DNA from: Seriola aureovittata
Lineage: Eukaryota; Chordata; Actinopteri; Carangiformes; Carangidae
NCBI RefSeq assembly: GCF_021018895.1
Contig: NC_079379.1
Coordinates: forward strand, 22,877,776-22,941,775
DNA: 64,000 nt
Reading direction: 5' to 3'
The notes under the pieces are model-generated. The model saw only the letters and a list, made by a program, of their open reading frames with translations. It had not been told where the DNA came from and ran no database searches. Below are positions 1 through 11,800 of this stretch, piece by piece; position 1 is the first letter of the stretch, and each line of letters starts with the position of its first letter. The position numbers were made by a program, and so were the translations under genes.

Positions 1-42
1 AGAGGTATGATCACTTTTTTCTAACTCTTTCATTTTCTTCAG

Positions 43-185
43 ACCCAACCGACACTGACTCAAGTGACATCACCGGAGGCGCTGTTTTATTTCATCTGTT
101 TGTTCATTTGAAAAGGAATAAGGTAGTTCAAGAAAACTGGAGTTTCAAAGTAAAAGCGCTGTTTGACAGCAAGATAAAGTGGTGA
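43..185 (+). CDS. Possible terminal coding exon of an unrecognised gene
   Basis: A pyrimidine-rich stretch ending in cttcag (to position 42) looks like a splice acceptor. The frame that begins with a split codon at 42-44 stays open for 47 codons, starting DPTDTDSSDITGG and ending FDSKIKW, and stops with TGA at 183-185. An AATAAA hexamer lies at 196-201, only 11 bases after the stop. Together this resembles the last coding exon of a plus-strand gene whose body lies to the left of the window. I do not recognise the protein. An open run of this length is not rare by chance, so this is a weak call. Confidence 0.22.
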
Positions 186-2300
186 AAATTTTCAAAATAA
201 AACGTACACTTTTTTTTTCCTTGGGTATTTTTTGAAGTACGTTTTTCTGCTGTCCGAATCTGCTGCAGGTAACGCACCGACCTCAAGTCAAATGACCCGA
301 ACTACCCCTCTAATGAACATCAGTATAAAATAGGCCACATGATGTAAACATGCCAGATTGTAGCAAAAAATACACAAATACAACACAAATACAAATATAA
401 AATACACAAATAAAAAGTCAAATACATTTTGCTGCATACTGAGTTAAAAGGGATCACAGATCTGGTTTGACTTGAGCCAATGTTTGAGGTATGTCTTGGA
501 GGTGGGATATGTAGGACACTCCCTTATTCCAATGTTTACTTCCCTTTGCTGATATCACAGTTTGCTCAAACGTGGTGCGCCTCACAGTCGCTCTCCAGAC
601 ACAAAAGGCTTTATACAACTTTTTTCCACACCTGGAAACACACTCTGACAAAAAGCTTTTGGAAGATCTGTCAATTGTTTCTTGTCTGTAAAGGCTGTAA
701 AATGTCAAATAAAACATGCCCTTTCATATTTTCCCAGATCTTCAAGTTGCTTGTTTTGTTTGACAAACCCAAAAGTATTTGATTTACAGTGATGTGAAAC
801 AGAGAGGAGCAGCAAATCCTCACAATGGAAAAGCAGAAATCAGAAAGTATTTGGCACTGTGGCATAAATAAATAATAAAAAAAAATTGATTAGCAGAATG
901 ACTGGTGATTCATTTTTTTGTCGATTTGATTCAGTAATTATTTTACTGATGGAAACAGTGGCCAAAACAACGGGAGTTATCCTTTAAAAATGCGACGCTT
1001 TATGTTGCGAAACACCGTTAACTCTTTATCACGTGACGAGTTCAGACGCTGCCTCGGTTCAGCTGTGGGCTATGTGAATTTATTTTGACAATCATTTGTG
1101 TATAGGGTTTATTCCCTTGAAATGTTTTCCATGAAGTGAGACCTGTGTAAGTGAACGCACATGGAAACAGGCAATGCTCGAGCTGAAGGGCCTTTGAACT
1201 GACAACTGACAAAATACCGTCTGTAAACTCCACTAAAATAAAACCATGTTTCATTCTCCTTCTGGCGCAGGAGTAAACACTCCTTCCATATCTAAAGTCT
1301 GGCGAGCTCCTTCATGAAACTGCACAGTGTCACTCAGTCATGTTCAGGCAAACCACTGAGAAAAAGAGCTGTGTCCTGCTTTTACCCTCCACAGGCACAG
1401 CTAGATCATACAGGGGGAAGGCTCGTCTACATTATAGGGCGCTATAATGACAAAAACAACGCAGTGACTTGGGAGCAGATCACAGCTTTAGAGTTTCCAC
1501 TAGAGGCTGCCTACTGTGTTTCAGTTCCCAGGCTTCTCCTTTGTCCCTCTCAGTCGGGAAAACCAGGTCCTTTATGGCACCGTGTCTCACAGGACGCCAC
1601 CAAACACAATACCTGCCGCCAGGTAGATACAGTTACACAACAAGGTGTAAGCCCACCTGAGTCCGGAGCGCAGGGTAACAGTAAATCAGCGTGCTGCTGC
1701 ATCAGCTCCGGTGTCAGGGCGCACATCAGGCCAGGACAGGCTGGATTTGTTTGTGAATGGGCCATTTAGCTGGAATTTTTTTTTTGTGGAATTTAAGCGT
1801 GTTGATACTGGCACATTCCTTGGCGTGCCAACGAGCACGAGTTACAAATATAGACTTCAGAATGTGAGTTCAAGTGCTTAAAGTGCCCATGTTCAAAAGG
1901 CAGGCTTTTAATTTGGAGTAATAGACCATCAAAATGAAGCCAACTTCCTCTGATTATCAAGGAAATTGTCAATTTGGGATTCAAGCAAGAGGTTTTGGCA
2001 TTCAGTGTTGAGATTCATCCTCAGTGAAATCTGTTTTTTTTTTTTGATTGCAGTGTAAAAGGAGAGAACCAGGCAGGGTTTACACCTGTGATACTGCAGG
2101 TGCACCTCAGCCATGGCCGCGGGAACCTGCACCACCCCCTAGTGGCGAGAGCATAATTAAGCAACATCACACTAGTGTTATACAATATTAAAGTCCTACG
2201 AACGCCATATTAGTTAAATAAGCAACAACAGATTACGATTTGTTTTTTTTAATTCATCATTTATTTTGCAACGCCAACACAAATAATTCCGCGACTGGGC
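186..2300. other. Single-copy non-coding DNA
   Basis: No recognisable gene or repeat family. AT-rich stretches alternate with a more GC-rich part around 1,310-1,770 that is open in several frames on both strands, none with exon-like boundaries. On the minus strand an ATG at 2,116 lies in a good initiation context (gcggccATGG), 197 bases from the X-box-like palindrome at 2,313. It opens a short frame beginning MAEVHLQYHRC that I cannot assign. Confidence 0.5.
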
Positions 2301-2312
2301 TTATACTGGACC

Positions 2313-2325
2313 GTTGCCTAGCAAC
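2313..2325. promoter_or_regulatory. RFX X-box-like palindrome
   Basis: The 13-base word GTTGCCTAGCAAC is an imperfect inverted repeat with two half-sites (GTTGCC and GCAAC) around a TA spacer. It matches the form bound by RFX-family winged-helix factors, which often sit close to start sites of ciliary genes. No ciliary gene can be recognised next to it. The nearest start codon in good context is on the minus strand at 2,116. The motif is visible directly; its use is inferred. Confidence 0.4.
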
Positions 2326-3345
2326 AAAAAATTTTTCCTTACCGGAAACACACTAGCTTGCTACTTTTTGCTTACACCTTTCCTCAGGTGTGCGCTGAGG
2401 TATCAAGGCTTCTTCCCTTCATCCTCTTCTGACGACCAGACAGCATTTAATTCAAAAATATATTTATCTTAGCAAAGTTTGTTACAATATAAGATGGATG
2501 ACGCACGTTAATGTTACGCCGATTAACGGTTAATAGACGCGGAGTGATACATGTAGTTAGAAGTCCCAGTGCGGTTGTACTAGAATACCTCTCGTCCAAT
2601 CAAATAACTTGGTCGGAACTAACTGTTGCATAATTTTTTTTTTTTATTGTGTTGACATCACAGACTGTATATAAAATATAAATAAATAAATATAAATAAA
2701 GTGCCTTGATGTGTAATACCACCGAGGTTCCGCTGGGGGCGGGCTCCAAAAAACTCTGGTTCCAATACACACTCATTATAAAAACACCAAATTCTCTCAT
2801 GAAATACTCAGTCTATAGATTTTTTCCAGAACTCATTACGGTGTTGGCTAAATTCGCACCTCCCTTTCAGCGTTCTGCTGGTCCATCTGAAAATAATGAT
2901 CTAATTAATTAGATATTAAAAACAGGTATTTTTGGCGGAGCTCCTGTTTGATTGACATGCCTGGTCTGCAGTGATTGATCACGCGGCAGGCCGGGAGGTC
3001 GAGCACCGGAGGACAGTTTGGATCATAAGTCTATTGACTCAGTTGTGTTAAATTTATATTATTATTTCAACATTTGTCTGTGGAGGGGGAATTTTGCACA
3101 GACAGTTTTGCTGTTAGTTCTTTATTTTTAATGAGTTTTCGGTTCACAACTTTCAGCCGCGCATTTAGCTGCACTAACTTGGTTAGCTGGTTAAATGTAA
3201 GCTGCTTCATTACGTGGCGGAGTGTGGTCAGGTTGTGTGTTGATTCGGTGCCCCTTCACCTGTCCATGGAGCGGGACCTTCTCCACCTGGCATCGCGTGA
3301 AAACATGGCTACAACAACACCTTGGTCCAGAAGAGACTAACTCAC

Positions 3346-3409
3346 CTTGAAGGTCCACACTGACATTTTTAAACTCATTGGACATCCACGCCCTCACGAG
3401 AGACTTCAT
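3346..3409 (-). CDS. Possible first coding exon on the minus strand
   Basis: Reading leftwards, an ATG at 3,409 with G at -3 opens a frame that begins MKSLVRAWMSNEF and ends NVSVDLQ. It runs straight into a strong donor (CAAG|GTGAGT) just left of 3,346. That gives 21 codons plus one base, a normal first-exon shape. I do not recognise the protein and found no convincing second exon to the left. A plus-strand donor (CAAA|GTAAGT) lies just outside at about 3,477, so both strands have transcription-like signals here. This is a hypothesis from splice signals only. Confidence 0.25.
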
Positions 3410-3479
3410 TTCCACAACACCTGAGGCCGCGTTTGGATTGTTATAACTACTGGACCACCTCACCTGCAGCTCAAAGTAA

Positions 3480-5958
3480 GTTATTTGGTTTAAGCTGCCG
3501 CCGGGCAGTTTAATATTCAGCTGTCAATTACTTACTAACATCACACGGATATACCTTTTTGTTGGAAAAAAATGTGCGTGTTCAGATATCTTATTGTGTG
3601 CCGTGCGCAATGGGCTTTTGGACATGTTTATTGCAATGTTATGGCATTATTGTGAGCTATTATTGTGCAATAGCTTCTTGCTGAGTGTTTTATAGACCTG
3701 GCTGCTGTTGTTACTGCTGCTGATTTAACTTCACACTTGCATCTTTAACGGAGGTCTAAGAGTATTTTCTTGATTTCTACATTATTTATTAAGATACGTG
3801 TATATAAGTGTTTTATATCTCAATTTTCAGAACTATCTCAGCTCTTTCTATAATGACGCCCCTTTTTTTTTTTTTAACTCTCTTTGCACTGTGCAAAAAG
3901 GTAATTTGGCCCAAATGCTGAAAATTTTAAGCTCAGTTTTTTGAAATTCTTCAAATCTCTTGTGAAAACATACCTTTACTGATGTGGGTGAATTGTTTTG
4001 ATGCTTGAAATTGGTTTACCAAAGTCTTAACTGACTTAGATAGTATATAAATGTATAATAAATGCCTAAAATGCAAAGTGTTGCCTGTTTTCGAGGCCTT
4101 CTACCTCCAGTTATGAGTCATGTACGATCTCACAAGTCTTATCAAACAGAAAGTGGAGATTACACAGATTCTGATAAAATTTAAACCATATTTCTACGCT
4201 GTATTATCACATGATATTAATAGAAACATCCGTCAACCTCAGAAGGTTAAAGGATAATGCTGGCATAAATGAAAAGACCATAATCAACAATGTTTTACAG
4301 TCAGTGTTGCCAATCTGGCATTTGTATAGTGGATTCTATGATACTTCTATAATAGTACATTTGTTGGGGGACTATTTTCATCTGGGGATTAATATACACT
4401 GAGTTAAAGTGAGTAAAACAAGGTGTATTTGGGATTGACATAAACTAAACTGCCCACATTCATTGAAATGGGTCAGACAGTGTAATGGTGTGGCTCATAG
4501 AGATGCTGTTAATAGTTGTTAGCCACGTTAGCAACGTTGCTCTGTCAGTTGAGCAACTGTAGACTTTTAGTCTTGTTGGATACAGAGGAAAAAATTAAAT
4601 AAAAGTTTTTAATGAAACTACTTGTTTGTCTTTTTATGGGATACAATGATACTACCAGACTTATTCTTTGATGTTCATCTTTATTTTTCTTTAAAATGAC
4701 ATTTGAGGGAAGGAGGAAGGTCTAGTAGTGAGGACTCGCATGCAACCACAATGCCATCACTGCATGTAATCACCCTCACCCCCCTCTCGTTTCCCATGTT
4801 CTCTGTGAATATAAACTAACTACTCTCAATAAGGCCAGACATGTCAGAAAAAATGGTTCTGGACATACCGTCTGTACAGACTCGTTCTCCATGTGGAAAG
4901 GAAACAAAGGAAACTGATGAAGCAGTGATTAACAAGATTATTCAACAATTCTTTTTGGTTTATTTTTCTGCACCAAAGGCTGTGGGACTTGGCTTCTCTC
5001 AAAAAGAATAAACCAAACATTCAAGAAGCATTACAAATTGAGCCTGGAGTCCAAAGTGAAGGAGCTCCCATCAAAAGGATATCTGTGATTATTGTTGCTC
5101 TTTTAAGGATATGGGCTGGAAAGCTCTCAAGATCTGAAGTCCCCATTTATCTCACACTTTTAAATAATTTATTCCTCTCGTATGGCATGTCGTGCCTTTT
5201 ATTTGGGAAAATCATGAAAACATCTCATACATCAAGGGAGTCATAGAAAGATTTAAGAAGTCAAAGTGTTTGAGGGGAATAAATGAACAACTATGATAAC
5301 AAAATGAAAAGCAATTAAATTTTAGCACCTCAAAGAACTTCATTCCTTGTAGGACAAATACGTTTTTCACGCAGTAGTAGCTGAGATTCAAGCTATACCC
5401 TTTAAAATACTTTTTCCTCCTTGAAAATTATCCAAAGACAATAAGATTTTTATAAAACACAGTTACAAAGGGGAAAAGAACTGTCAAATAATTAAAATGA
5501 ACTGGATTACAGTAGAAAAAAAAAAAAAAAAACTTGGTGCAGCAGAAGCAAAGATTTTGTGACTTGTAGTCATAGGAACAGGTCAAACATTTCCCATAAT
5601 GCATCTGATAGTTTGCTAGACATTCCTTTCATGGAGAATTTAATCTCTATTCAATCTTCACACCTCGGGGTTATAATCCGGCTTTCTCATCAAAATCTGT
5701 CATCTCCAAGCCCATGTCGAGATCAACCCGATAACGTCATCAGGGTCATCTGATGATGTCATCAGGGTTAACTCAGGGTGTACGATTCGCTTCACGGACT
5801 GGGAAGTCCTCCCCATGCCGTGTAAACTGAGCTTTATCTTCACAGTCTCTGGCGTTTCCCTTAAATGAATGACTGACTTCAGAACAGATTACAAAACAGA
5901 AAAGACAAAACAAGTCAGTCAAATACAAAGCAAAGCTGAGACTGGAGTTAAAGCCATT
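3480..5958. other. AT-rich non-coding DNA with a poly-A run
   Basis: No gene recognised. A 17-base A run lies at 5,516-5,532. A short stretch near 4,510-4,560 is rich in GTTAGC/GCTAAC-like words resembling the arms of the TTAA-type element found elsewhere in the window, but it is too short to assign. Near 5,725-5,770 the word GTCATCAGGGT occurs twice, about 29 bases apart. Confidence 0.5.
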
Positions 5959-5959
5959 A

Positions 5960-6310
5960 GTTCTGCAGGTATTTTGTCATAAACCTTGTCACACAAACAT
6001 TCACTTGGACTCAGGGATGAACTGATTAGAATTTGGCGGTCAAAGGTCAAAGGTCACTGTGATTCACAAATTCATACGCTAATTATGACACAGTTTAGCA
6101 CAAATGTCAAATAGGATAAAATGATGAAGTGATGACATTTTATATGCAAAAGGTCAAAGGTCAACTTCACTGTGACATCATAATGTTCTGCAAAAACACT
6201 TGTGGACACTATTCAGATTGTGACCATATAGTTGATGGTTTTGAACAGGACTCTGGGATTATCAGCTTCTTTCCACAGAGGATGTTGGAGTTCTTCTTCT
6301 CTTTGGCATC
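5960..6310 (+). repeat. Dispersed fish repeat carrying DR1 half-sites
   Basis: From memory this block matches a repeat common in spiny-rayed fish genomes. Its diagnostic phrases are a 'cacttggactcagggatgaa' stretch, 'gataaaatgatgaagtgatg' and 'gacatcataatgttctgc', separated by blocks of repeated AGGTCA. The copy looks internally shortened. It encodes nothing recognisable. The assignment rests on recalled similarity, not on an alignment. Confidence 0.6.
6037..6056 (+). promoter_or_regulatory. Triple AGGTCA array in DR1 spacing
   Basis: Three AGGTCA-like half-sites (first one CGGTCA) follow each other with one-base spacers. This is the arrangement bound by RXR heterodimers and HNF4-type nuclear receptors. 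A second perfect DR1 lies at 6,151-6,163. Both are inside the dispersed repeat, so they belong to its consensus. Function here is inference. Confidence 0.35.
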
Positions 6311-6551
6311 ATGACAATATATTTAACAGCATGTATTTTTGTTTTACTTTAACATTATTTATTTCAGTGTATTGAAGCCTCGTAGTGCGAAGTTATTTTA
6401 AACCTACAATTCTAACTGATGAATACAAAACTTGGGATTTATACTGACGACAACATCCAAAGGTTTGAAATAGAGCAGTGTGGAAGGCTTTTGAAAAGTG
6501 AGTGACCCTCCTGCATTTTCTGTTTCCATGTTCCCTCCTCTCGCTGAACAG

Positions 6552-6613
6552 AGCCGCTGTGGATGCGGTCAACCGGCGAGGGTCCAAGAAGAGAGCACGA
6601 ATGGAAAGAACAG
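6552..6613 (+). CDS. Possible internal coding exon, 62 bp
   Basis: A strong pyrimidine-rich acceptor (ccctcctctcgctgaacag) and a near-consensus donor (CAG|GTGAGC) bound 62 bases that are open in all three forward frames. One frame reads AAVDAVNRRGSKKRARMERT, which is basic; another reads PLWMRSTGEGPRREHEWKEQ. The length is not a multiple of three, so skipping would shift frame. No neighbouring exon could be linked and the family is not recognised. Splice-site quality is the only real support. Confidence 0.28.
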
Positions 6614-8660
6614 GTGAGCCGTCATCCGTCTCCGAGATTCACTGTGGCAATACTTGAAAAGACAATTAGACTGCTTAAACAATGAGGCCTTTGTGGCGCT
6701 GCCTCGGATTCTTCCTGGCTCTTCTTTTTTTCCAAACACATTTCGGGCCGCATGTGAAATAACAGTAGACGTCAGAGCGAAGAAGGTGTTTCCGTGTGGC
6801 ATCACGGCCGGTTGGACTTGTGTGAAAAAGAAGGGCAGACAGGTGCTGACAGAGAGCTATGGATAACACATGTCTGAGAGCATTGAAAAAATCATCACGT
6901 GGAGAGTATTCATCACTCTAAGTGACTGGATGAAGTTCTTTTCCCTGTGTGAGTGTAGTTCCTCTCTACGGCCTCTTAAAAGCCTTTTGCGCACATCTGA
7001 GAATATAGACATATGTAAATTACTGGTGAGTTCAGTGAATTTGAAGAGTTATTTATACCTGAGAAGGAGCTGCTTTTGAGCCACGAAACACGTAGCGAGC
7101 AAATCGTTTCTGTGAGAAATTCAGAGAAGGGGAAGAATAGCCAGCTGACATTAGTATGTTTGGGAAAATGTTCAGTGCAATCAAGTACAGACCTTTAGGC
7201 AGTAATGTGATTACATTACAGCGACTTAGGGGCTTTAATCGTGGAAAATGTCAATAGATCTTGTGGGAAAGTACCAGGCTCTCATTTTGCTGGATGGTTT
7301 ATTGTTGAAGCTTTTGCATGGAGGAAGTGCATGTGCTGGAGCTGCATGGCGGCACAATGCAGTACAGTAGGCCCCTTTGTAAAATCTCGTCAGCCCCCCC
7401 CCCCCCCCCCCCCCCCTTCCTTGTTCATATAAGTCCTGTGATATAGCTCCCAGTTTGAGCACACATTGGGAGCTATTGTGGGGGGAGAGAATTTTGTCAA
7501 CAAGCAGTTTTTTTTTTAAGCCTCCCTGCCAGGCTGACAGCCCCCCTGAGTTCCCAGCACTCACCAGGGGGAGATGTTATAATGGCCATGTGGGACAATT
7601 TTATATGAAACACCTCTCTGCCTTCCAGGTGCGTGGCAGTTAAATCCCCCTTCATGCCCAATCCTACCAGCAGTGCTGTGAGCTCCCTACTGGGGTCAGG
7701 GACTGAGGCTCCAGGGGGAAGCTGAGGACTGCAGCCCTGCAGTAGAAAACAAATGGGGAGGGGTCATACGGCTGTGGAACCAGCTGTATATCATCTTTTT
7801 TCTTTCTTTTTTCTTCGCTTCAAAGTGTTTGCAGAGTGTGGGGCCACAAGTGGGACAACTCATAGGAGGCCTGAGGGGGGGGGGGGTTGTAATTACCCAG
7901 TACCTTTAGGTAATGGTGCTTAATAGTCCCGTTATCTGAGGTTTAATTTAAAAAGTGTTGAGTGAGTGCGTTCTGCATGCTGTGACGTGCTTTTGAAGTG
8001 TACATTAGAAATATAATTCCCCTCATTTTTGCACTTAAAAGCCACAACTTGCTAAATATGAAACAAAAACCCAGTTTGTTATAAGTTTCATTAACACCAT
8101 AAGAGCCTTTGGTGATTTCTGTTGGAGCTTTGGAGTGATAATAGCTGACTAACACCCTAATCTATGTTTCATGACTGAGTTTGCCAAAGGATTTACAACA
8201 GTCTTTTTTCTCATTAAGAGTAAGCCTTCTGTAAATTCCACGCTGTGACCTGTGCGCTCGCATTCCCAGCAAGAACAGAGAGTTTTATGATATTTTATCA
8301 TGACTGCTGCTTATCTCCTTGCCTCGCAGCCAGGGCTTTTGGGAGGTATAGTGTTTACACTGGGAAATAGTTTCTGCTTCAGGCACTTAACCTAACAGTA
8401 GGGTTTAAGCTGGATGTCCCGGAGTCATAATAACAGCACAGTACAGCTAAATTATTATTATTTTTTGACAGAGTTGCTAATGAAAACTGCTACTGAGGTT
8501 CACAACAAGGTGTTTGTTTGTCGTCAGTGTTGACACACACGCTTTGGAGCTTAAGGTGATGAGACCTAAGAGAGGAAGTGGTTTGTCCCATTAAGAAAAA
8601 AAAAAAAAAATAATGGCTTAAAATTCAACAAAGCAACAAGACAAGAAGTATACAGTTTCT
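6614..8660. other. Non-coding DNA with homopolymer tracts
   Basis: No gene recognised. Contains a 23-base C run (7,394-7,416), a 12-base G run (7,875-7,886) and a 15-base A run (8,596-8,610). A donor-like CTG|GTGAGT occurs at about 7,026 without a convincing partner acceptor. Confidence 0.5.
7394..7416 (+). repeat. Poly-C tract, 23 bases
   Basis: Uninterrupted run of C visible directly in the sequence. On the other strand it is a G run able in principle to form quadruplex structures. Confidence 0.95.
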
Positions 8661-8664
8661 GCAT

Positions 8665-8890
8665 TCAAAGAAATTGTTAAACATTTTTGGAGGTAGGTGA
8701 GAAGAACAATACCACTCTCACATCTGTGCAATAGATATGCAGCCATGTGCAGCAGACAGTTAGCCTAGCATAAAGATTTAAAATGGGGAAATAGCTAGCC
8801 CCAGTTTCCAGTCTTTATTGCTAAGCTAAGCTGACAGGCTGCTGGTAGCCCATTAGCTTATAACCAGCTGTTCTACTACTTTAATAGTTA
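8665..8890. mobile_element. Non-autonomous fish repeat with TTAGCTTAGC-like arms
   Basis: The block contains 'aataccactctcacatctgt', a cagcagacagttagc segment, 'agcataaagat', and then the mirror-image right arm with 'ccagtctttattgctaagct' and 'gctgacaggctgctgg'. This left-arm/right-arm symmetry and these phrases match a very common fish foldback-type element. No coding capacity. A second copy lies at about 15,614-15,953 and a left arm only at about 63,200-63,300. Confidence 0.65.
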
Positions 8891-11800
8891 CCAACAAAAC
8901 ATTGTTGAAAACTCCAAGTGTCTGTTGATTCATCACTTACAGTGCGGTATAAATGAACTAATTTCTTTATTAAACTCATTTCCATTATCATTTCCTCAGG
9001 CAGTGGAAAAACGGCAACAAGAACTCATTGTTTGATTGTGACACAGTTTGACTTAAAAACCACTTTATGTGGAGAAAAATCTGTATTTTCAGCAGAACAG
9101 TTAATATTCCTCCCGTCCCTGTTCTCCACCTAATTGATATCCTTTCATTAAAATAATGATGACCCTTTCATCCCAATAGCCCTGAGTCATCATCTGTGGA
9201 TGATTTGCAAAAACCTCCATGTGCAGCACGGGGCTGCTCTAAGTGTTTGCTTCGGGCTATCCGTCAGGAAAAATTTCCTTTGGTGGGTGATTGGACTTTG
9301 CAGGATCTTCGGGGCTGAGCCATTGATCGTGCCCGCGGGGGGAAACTTGACTTCCTCCTCCAGTCTGTCGTGGAGGATATCTGGGCTACGTGTGCGGCCC
9401 GCTATAAGCTATAGTTGGTCTGATGCTGTCGGTGGTGAGCGTTGGCTGCCTGTATCCCATCTTCTCTCAGCCGCTCGAGCAACACTTTTCCTGTCAAGAA
9501 AAGCAGAGTCTAATAGCTCACACATGTCAGTCATTACAGGAGAGAGTGATGAGACCCTGATGAGCCGCTCTGTTTTTCCTACTCTGTCTCTTCGAGTTTC
9601 TTTCTCTCTATTTTTATCCTTTCTCTGCCTTACTGCCTCCTAAGACCAAGACTGAGACTTCTATCGAAATACAATATTCAGAATCGTAAATCACATCAAA
9701 AGAGCAGCACCGACCAGGACTGTTTACATTGCTGTTTTTGGCACAGGACACTCGCTCACTATGGCCGAGTCCAAATGATACCGCACTGTGCAGCTGTCTG
9801 GAAATCTCACAGATGAAGTTAAAAACACATATTTATCACGCTCAATTTGTTACCTTTAACCGTGCTTCTGCTGCAGCCTTACTTGGTCTGGAATGACCAG
9901 CAGCTAATGACGATTGATATTAGCAAATGCTAAAATATATCACTATTGGGAGATGCATGAATGCTTCATATTTACTAGAGTCAAGCTAAATAAAATAAGC
10001 TTTGTGCTTTGGTGATGATATCATTGTTGCTCAACTCTTATTTTTCGATGTTCACAAATTCCAAATGATAAATTTAAGCAAGGCCAAATTCAGATCCCAA
10101 AATTTGAGTTAAAAATTCAGATTCGACATCCGGGATGCCAACGATTAGCAATAGATAAACTTTCACAGCAAACCAACATCCAGCCAATTGAGTTACGTTC
10201 CACTCGTCATGTGACTGATGTTGAAGTTCATTCTGAATTAAATTAGTTATTGAAATTTTCAATTTGAAGTTGAATTAAAAAAAAAAAATCTGATACATAA
10301 TTTCAGTGCAAGAAATTCACAAGCTTTTAAATGTCAGAATCTTGTGAGACAGATTTGCTTCCGAACTGCTGCGTCATTAAAGCAGAGACACCTGGATACA
10401 GTCTCTCAAACCGGAGCCTTCAGTGCACTCACATGTATCACGCTGAGTAAACAGTGCGGCAGAGCTCACTTTCAGTTTTATCTCCAGAGCTGTTTACAGC
10501 CTCTCCGATCCTCCCGACTGCTCCTGTATCTCGGCTTATCAGGGTTTATTGTAGCGATGTCACAATGTTCCCACGTCTTAGCAAATACTTTGGTGAGTAC
10601 GATGTTATCACAGCTGATAGAAATGATGGTCAGGACTGCAGAAATAAGACCCAAGTTGTAATAAACCAGTACAGTGCTTTAATTTGTCCACAGAGTCATA
10701 TGATGCTATAAAGCTCGCTTCACTGACACGAATGGAAAATCCTCCTGATAGGAGACTAATTGGTGCTGTCACACACTCCTATAGCCAAACTGTAAATTAG
10801 ACAGAAACAGGAACCACTGACTGACAGAATATGCAAAAGCGATTTCTCTGTTTTCAATTTTCTTGTTACTGCCAGCGTCACTCTGCATCATTAAACTGGC
10901 AGGGTGCACCGCAGTGACATTATACGTTACGATCTGCTGCTATATTAATGTCGTATATAGTAGGGTGGCTGTACTGACCACGTGAAAGCCAAAGAGCGTC
11001 TTCTCATATTTAGTTGGTGAAAACAACCTCGTCAGTTAGAAATAGTGGCTGCTGCGGGATATTGTGGGAAAGTTTTTCTCTTTCTTTAAACTTAGATTGA
11101 TGCTTTGCCCTCCGACGGCAGAGTGGCATGTGAGTGGCATTTGCCACGTCGAGCCCGGCCCCTTCCTCACGCCTCAGCTTTGACCCCTGCCGCTTGCCTT
11201 GCAGAGCAGAAAAGAGAAAAATCATGGCGCTGCACAGTAATGCAATTGGATCTTAGTCAAAAACACTGCAGCTGTTAAGTAGTCTTGACAACTCTTAGAA
11301 AAGAAGACTAATTACATTTCTTTTCCAATAAGAAGGAACATCACCTCAGTGCTGAATTCCTCCAGCGGCAGCAGCGATCCAAGATCTGCCACGGTTTACC
11401 TTTCTGATCCATTAATCATACAGCGGCTATTACACGTGACACAGCGCTCACCTCAGCACACATACATGTTGGCACACATGTCGATCGAGCAGGAGGGGGA
11501 GTGGTACAAATGAAAGAAAGCTGTCTCTATCTCCAGAGTTCGAGAGTAGCCATCGTTTCTGTATGGAAAAACAACTTGGAGCATTTACTTAAAGGCAAAA
11601 ATGACATAAGGAGATTTTATTTCAGTATACACTCTCTGGATGATGATAAAATTTAATTTGTAGTAGTGGAATTGATTAACAGAAGTCAGTTGAGTTGACG
11701 GTCTAGAGATCAGAAAGTGGAGGGCAGAGAGGGAGGGGTCACATTTGTCAACCGTCGTCTCAGATGATCCAAAATCCCAGCGTGAACTGGGTTTTTCATG

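Noticed and set aside
1314..1769. 151-codon plus-strand open frame
   Set aside because: No domain, no splice or start logic, and other frames are open over the same GC-richer DNA.
7235..7564. Frames with poly-Gly or poly-Pro
   Set aside because: Produced by the 23-base C tract.
9200..9643. 147-codon frame ending in a Ser/Leu/Phe-rich tail
   Set aside because: The tail reflects pyrimidine-rich DNA; no family similarity and no exon boundaries that fit.
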